NCBI RefSeq assembly: GCF_000188695.1
Contig: NW_004457740.1
Coordinates: 1,198,068-1,213,067 of the forward strand
Reading direction: 5' to 3'
DNA: 15,000 nucleotides
Source: Salpingoeca rosetta
Taxonomy: Eukaryota > Opisthokonta > Choanoflagellata > Craspedida > Salpingoecidae
Below, piece by piece: positions 14,815 through 15,000 of the stretch. The notes under the pieces were generated by a model, which saw only the letters and a list, made by a program, of their open reading frames with translations, was not told the DNA's origin and searched no databases. Every line of letters starts with the position of its first letter. The stretch's first letter is position 1. A program made the position numbers and the translations under genes.

Positions 14815-15000
14815 GCCTCCTCCTCCTCCTCCTCCTCCTCCTGCTCCTCCTGCTCCTCCTGCTCCTCCCCCTCCTGCTCCTCCTCCTCCTCTCCCTCTTG
14901 CTCTTGCTCTTGCTCTTCTTCATCCTCTTGCTCCTGCTCTTCTTGCTCTTCTTCTTCTTCTTCCTGCGCTTGGAGCTGGACCGTTACCTGAAGTGCATCA
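9508..15000 (-). CDS. RhoGEF (DH-PH protein) with polyQ and acidic N-terminus; 5' end outside window
   Basis: Minus strand, thirteen visible exons: >15000-14147, 13844-13785, 13511-13442, 13178-12964, 12674-12554, 12247-12097, 11819-11755, 11593-about 11470, 10982-10903, 10769-10728, 10557-10473, 10278-10157, 9943-9508. They give at least 807 aa in frame. Counting p1 from the first whole codon: p12-62 Glu/Gln-rich; p63-99 37 glutamines; about p112-180 Asp/Gly-rich; about p313-511 DH domain (GEIVSTEESFV, KPLQDR, IGDVF, RCEKLWLEDHLITPVQRVPRYRLLL in two pieces, then NINMKKK); about p530-672 PH domain (IYLFNNMLLLA, HKFKYIDSSDLL, LTVFLPGKEFFVLAA, then TFKAAF with Phe where PH domains normally have Trp); p706-742 a Lys/Arg-rich tail; then a Thr/Asp end. 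DH-PH proteins load GTP on Rho-family GTPases at membranes. The DH-to-PH linker resembles FGD-type GEFs, but no FYVE domain follows. Unsure: the first donor (14147 or 14135) and the eighth exon's end (phase 0 needed; 11470 or 11467). Confidence 0.93.
9953..10041. repeat. TG microsatellite abutting the last RhoGEF acceptor
   Basis: About 33 uninterrupted TG units (9953-10018), then TATG variants. In sense orientation it is a (CA)n run ending nine bases before the acceptor AG at 9945-9944. Confidence 0.95.
11218..11256. repeat. TG microsatellite in RhoGEF intron 8
   Basis: About 14 TG units followed by TACGTGTGTG. The intron's acceptor side (about 11018-11034) carries a separate GAGA run, which is CTCT in sense. 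Confidence 0.9.
11970..12070. repeat. CA/GACA microsatellite, RhoGEF intron 6
   Basis: Three CACACACAGA blocks of growing length, then an uninterrupted CA run. In sense orientation it is a TG tract near the donor at 12096. Confidence 0.95.
12278..12520. repeat. Inverted-polarity TG and CA tracts at the two ends of RhoGEF intron 5
   Basis: The intron is 12553-12248 in sense. On the plus strand 12278-12344 is TG-rich and 12461-12520 is CA-rich, so the transcript reads UG-rich near the donor and CA-rich near the acceptor. The two tracts could pair within one intron. Confidence 0.85.
13561..13684. repeat. TG/TGCG-rich tract, RhoGEF intron 2
   Basis: Imperfect TGTGCG and TGCGTG units on the plus strand; CA-rich near the acceptor (13512) in sense orientation. 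Confidence 0.8.
14028..14080. repeat. AACAAACAACC-type repeat, RhoGEF intron 1 (visible)
   Basis: A-rich repeats of AACAAAC and AACCAAAC in the intron after the first visible exon, next to a CA tract (13985-14030). In sense orientation this is GTTTG-rich near the donor. Confidence 0.8.
14703..14813 (-). repeat. Coding CAA/CAG repeat (37 glutamines) in the RhoGEF
   Basis: In the RhoGEF frame, read on the minus strand, 31 consecutive CAA codons are followed by five CAG and one CAA. It is directly preceded by the GAG/GAA/CAG-rich segment 14814-14966, which is nearly pure purine on the coding strand. The flanking frame stays open on both sides, so the tract is translated if this exon is used. 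Confidence 0.92.

Noticed and set aside
14689..14991. Plus-strand frame encoding long polycysteine and polyserine
   Set aside because: It is the complement of the CAA/GAG codon runs. The minus-strand frame is open from the window edge into the DH-PH gene with consistent exon phase.

Overview
The window is nuclear DNA from an intron-rich, moderately GC-rich eukaryote. It holds four spliced protein genes whose products align well with animal proteins, and these alternate in strand. Galactocerebrosidase, RNase H2 subunit B, the NatB catalytic subunit and a DH-PH RhoGEF, together with many introns of about 100-500 bases, fit a holozoan protist. My best guess is a choanoflagellate (Salpingoeca/Monosiga type). 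That is inference from gene content and style, not a sequence match I could run.

Layout: (1) 275-4247, plus strand, six exons: secreted GH59 galactosylceramidase (GALC) with an extra C-terminal R-type (beta-trefoil) lectin-like domain that the human enzyme lacks. (2) 7622-4732, minus strand, ten exons: RNASEH2B, 307 residues, with the C-terminal PCNA-binding PIP box. (3) 7752-9092, plus strand, four exons: NAA20, 176 residues. (4) 15000-9508, minus strand, thirteen exons and cut by the right edge: a Rho guanine nucleotide exchange factor. Its long disordered N-terminus (Glu/Gln-rich, polyQ, Asp-rich) leads into DH and PH domains and a basic tail. GALC and RNASEH2B converge, as do NAA20 and the RhoGEF. 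RNASEH2B and NAA20 are head to head, with only 129 bases between start codons.

I rebuilt exons by hand from homology, GT-AG (once GC-AG) junctions and phase agreement. All four models close in frame: 842 aa, 307 aa, 176 aa and at least 807 aa. Two RhoGEF junctions (after the first visible exon and between the eighth and ninth) and one RNASEH2B donor remain ambiguous and are marked.

The four genes share no obvious pathway (lysosomal glycolipid breakdown, RNA:DNA hybrid removal, N-terminal acetylation, Rho signalling). The strongest unexplained pattern is in the introns. In sense orientation most repeat-bearing introns are TG-rich next to the donor and CA- or CT-rich next to the acceptor, so several could fold into a UG:CA stem that brings the splice sites together. 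Other points are a GC-AG intron, a NAGNAG acceptor, frequent GTGCG donors, a pure CAA-coded polyQ run and a 180-base CT tract with a higher-order repeat.
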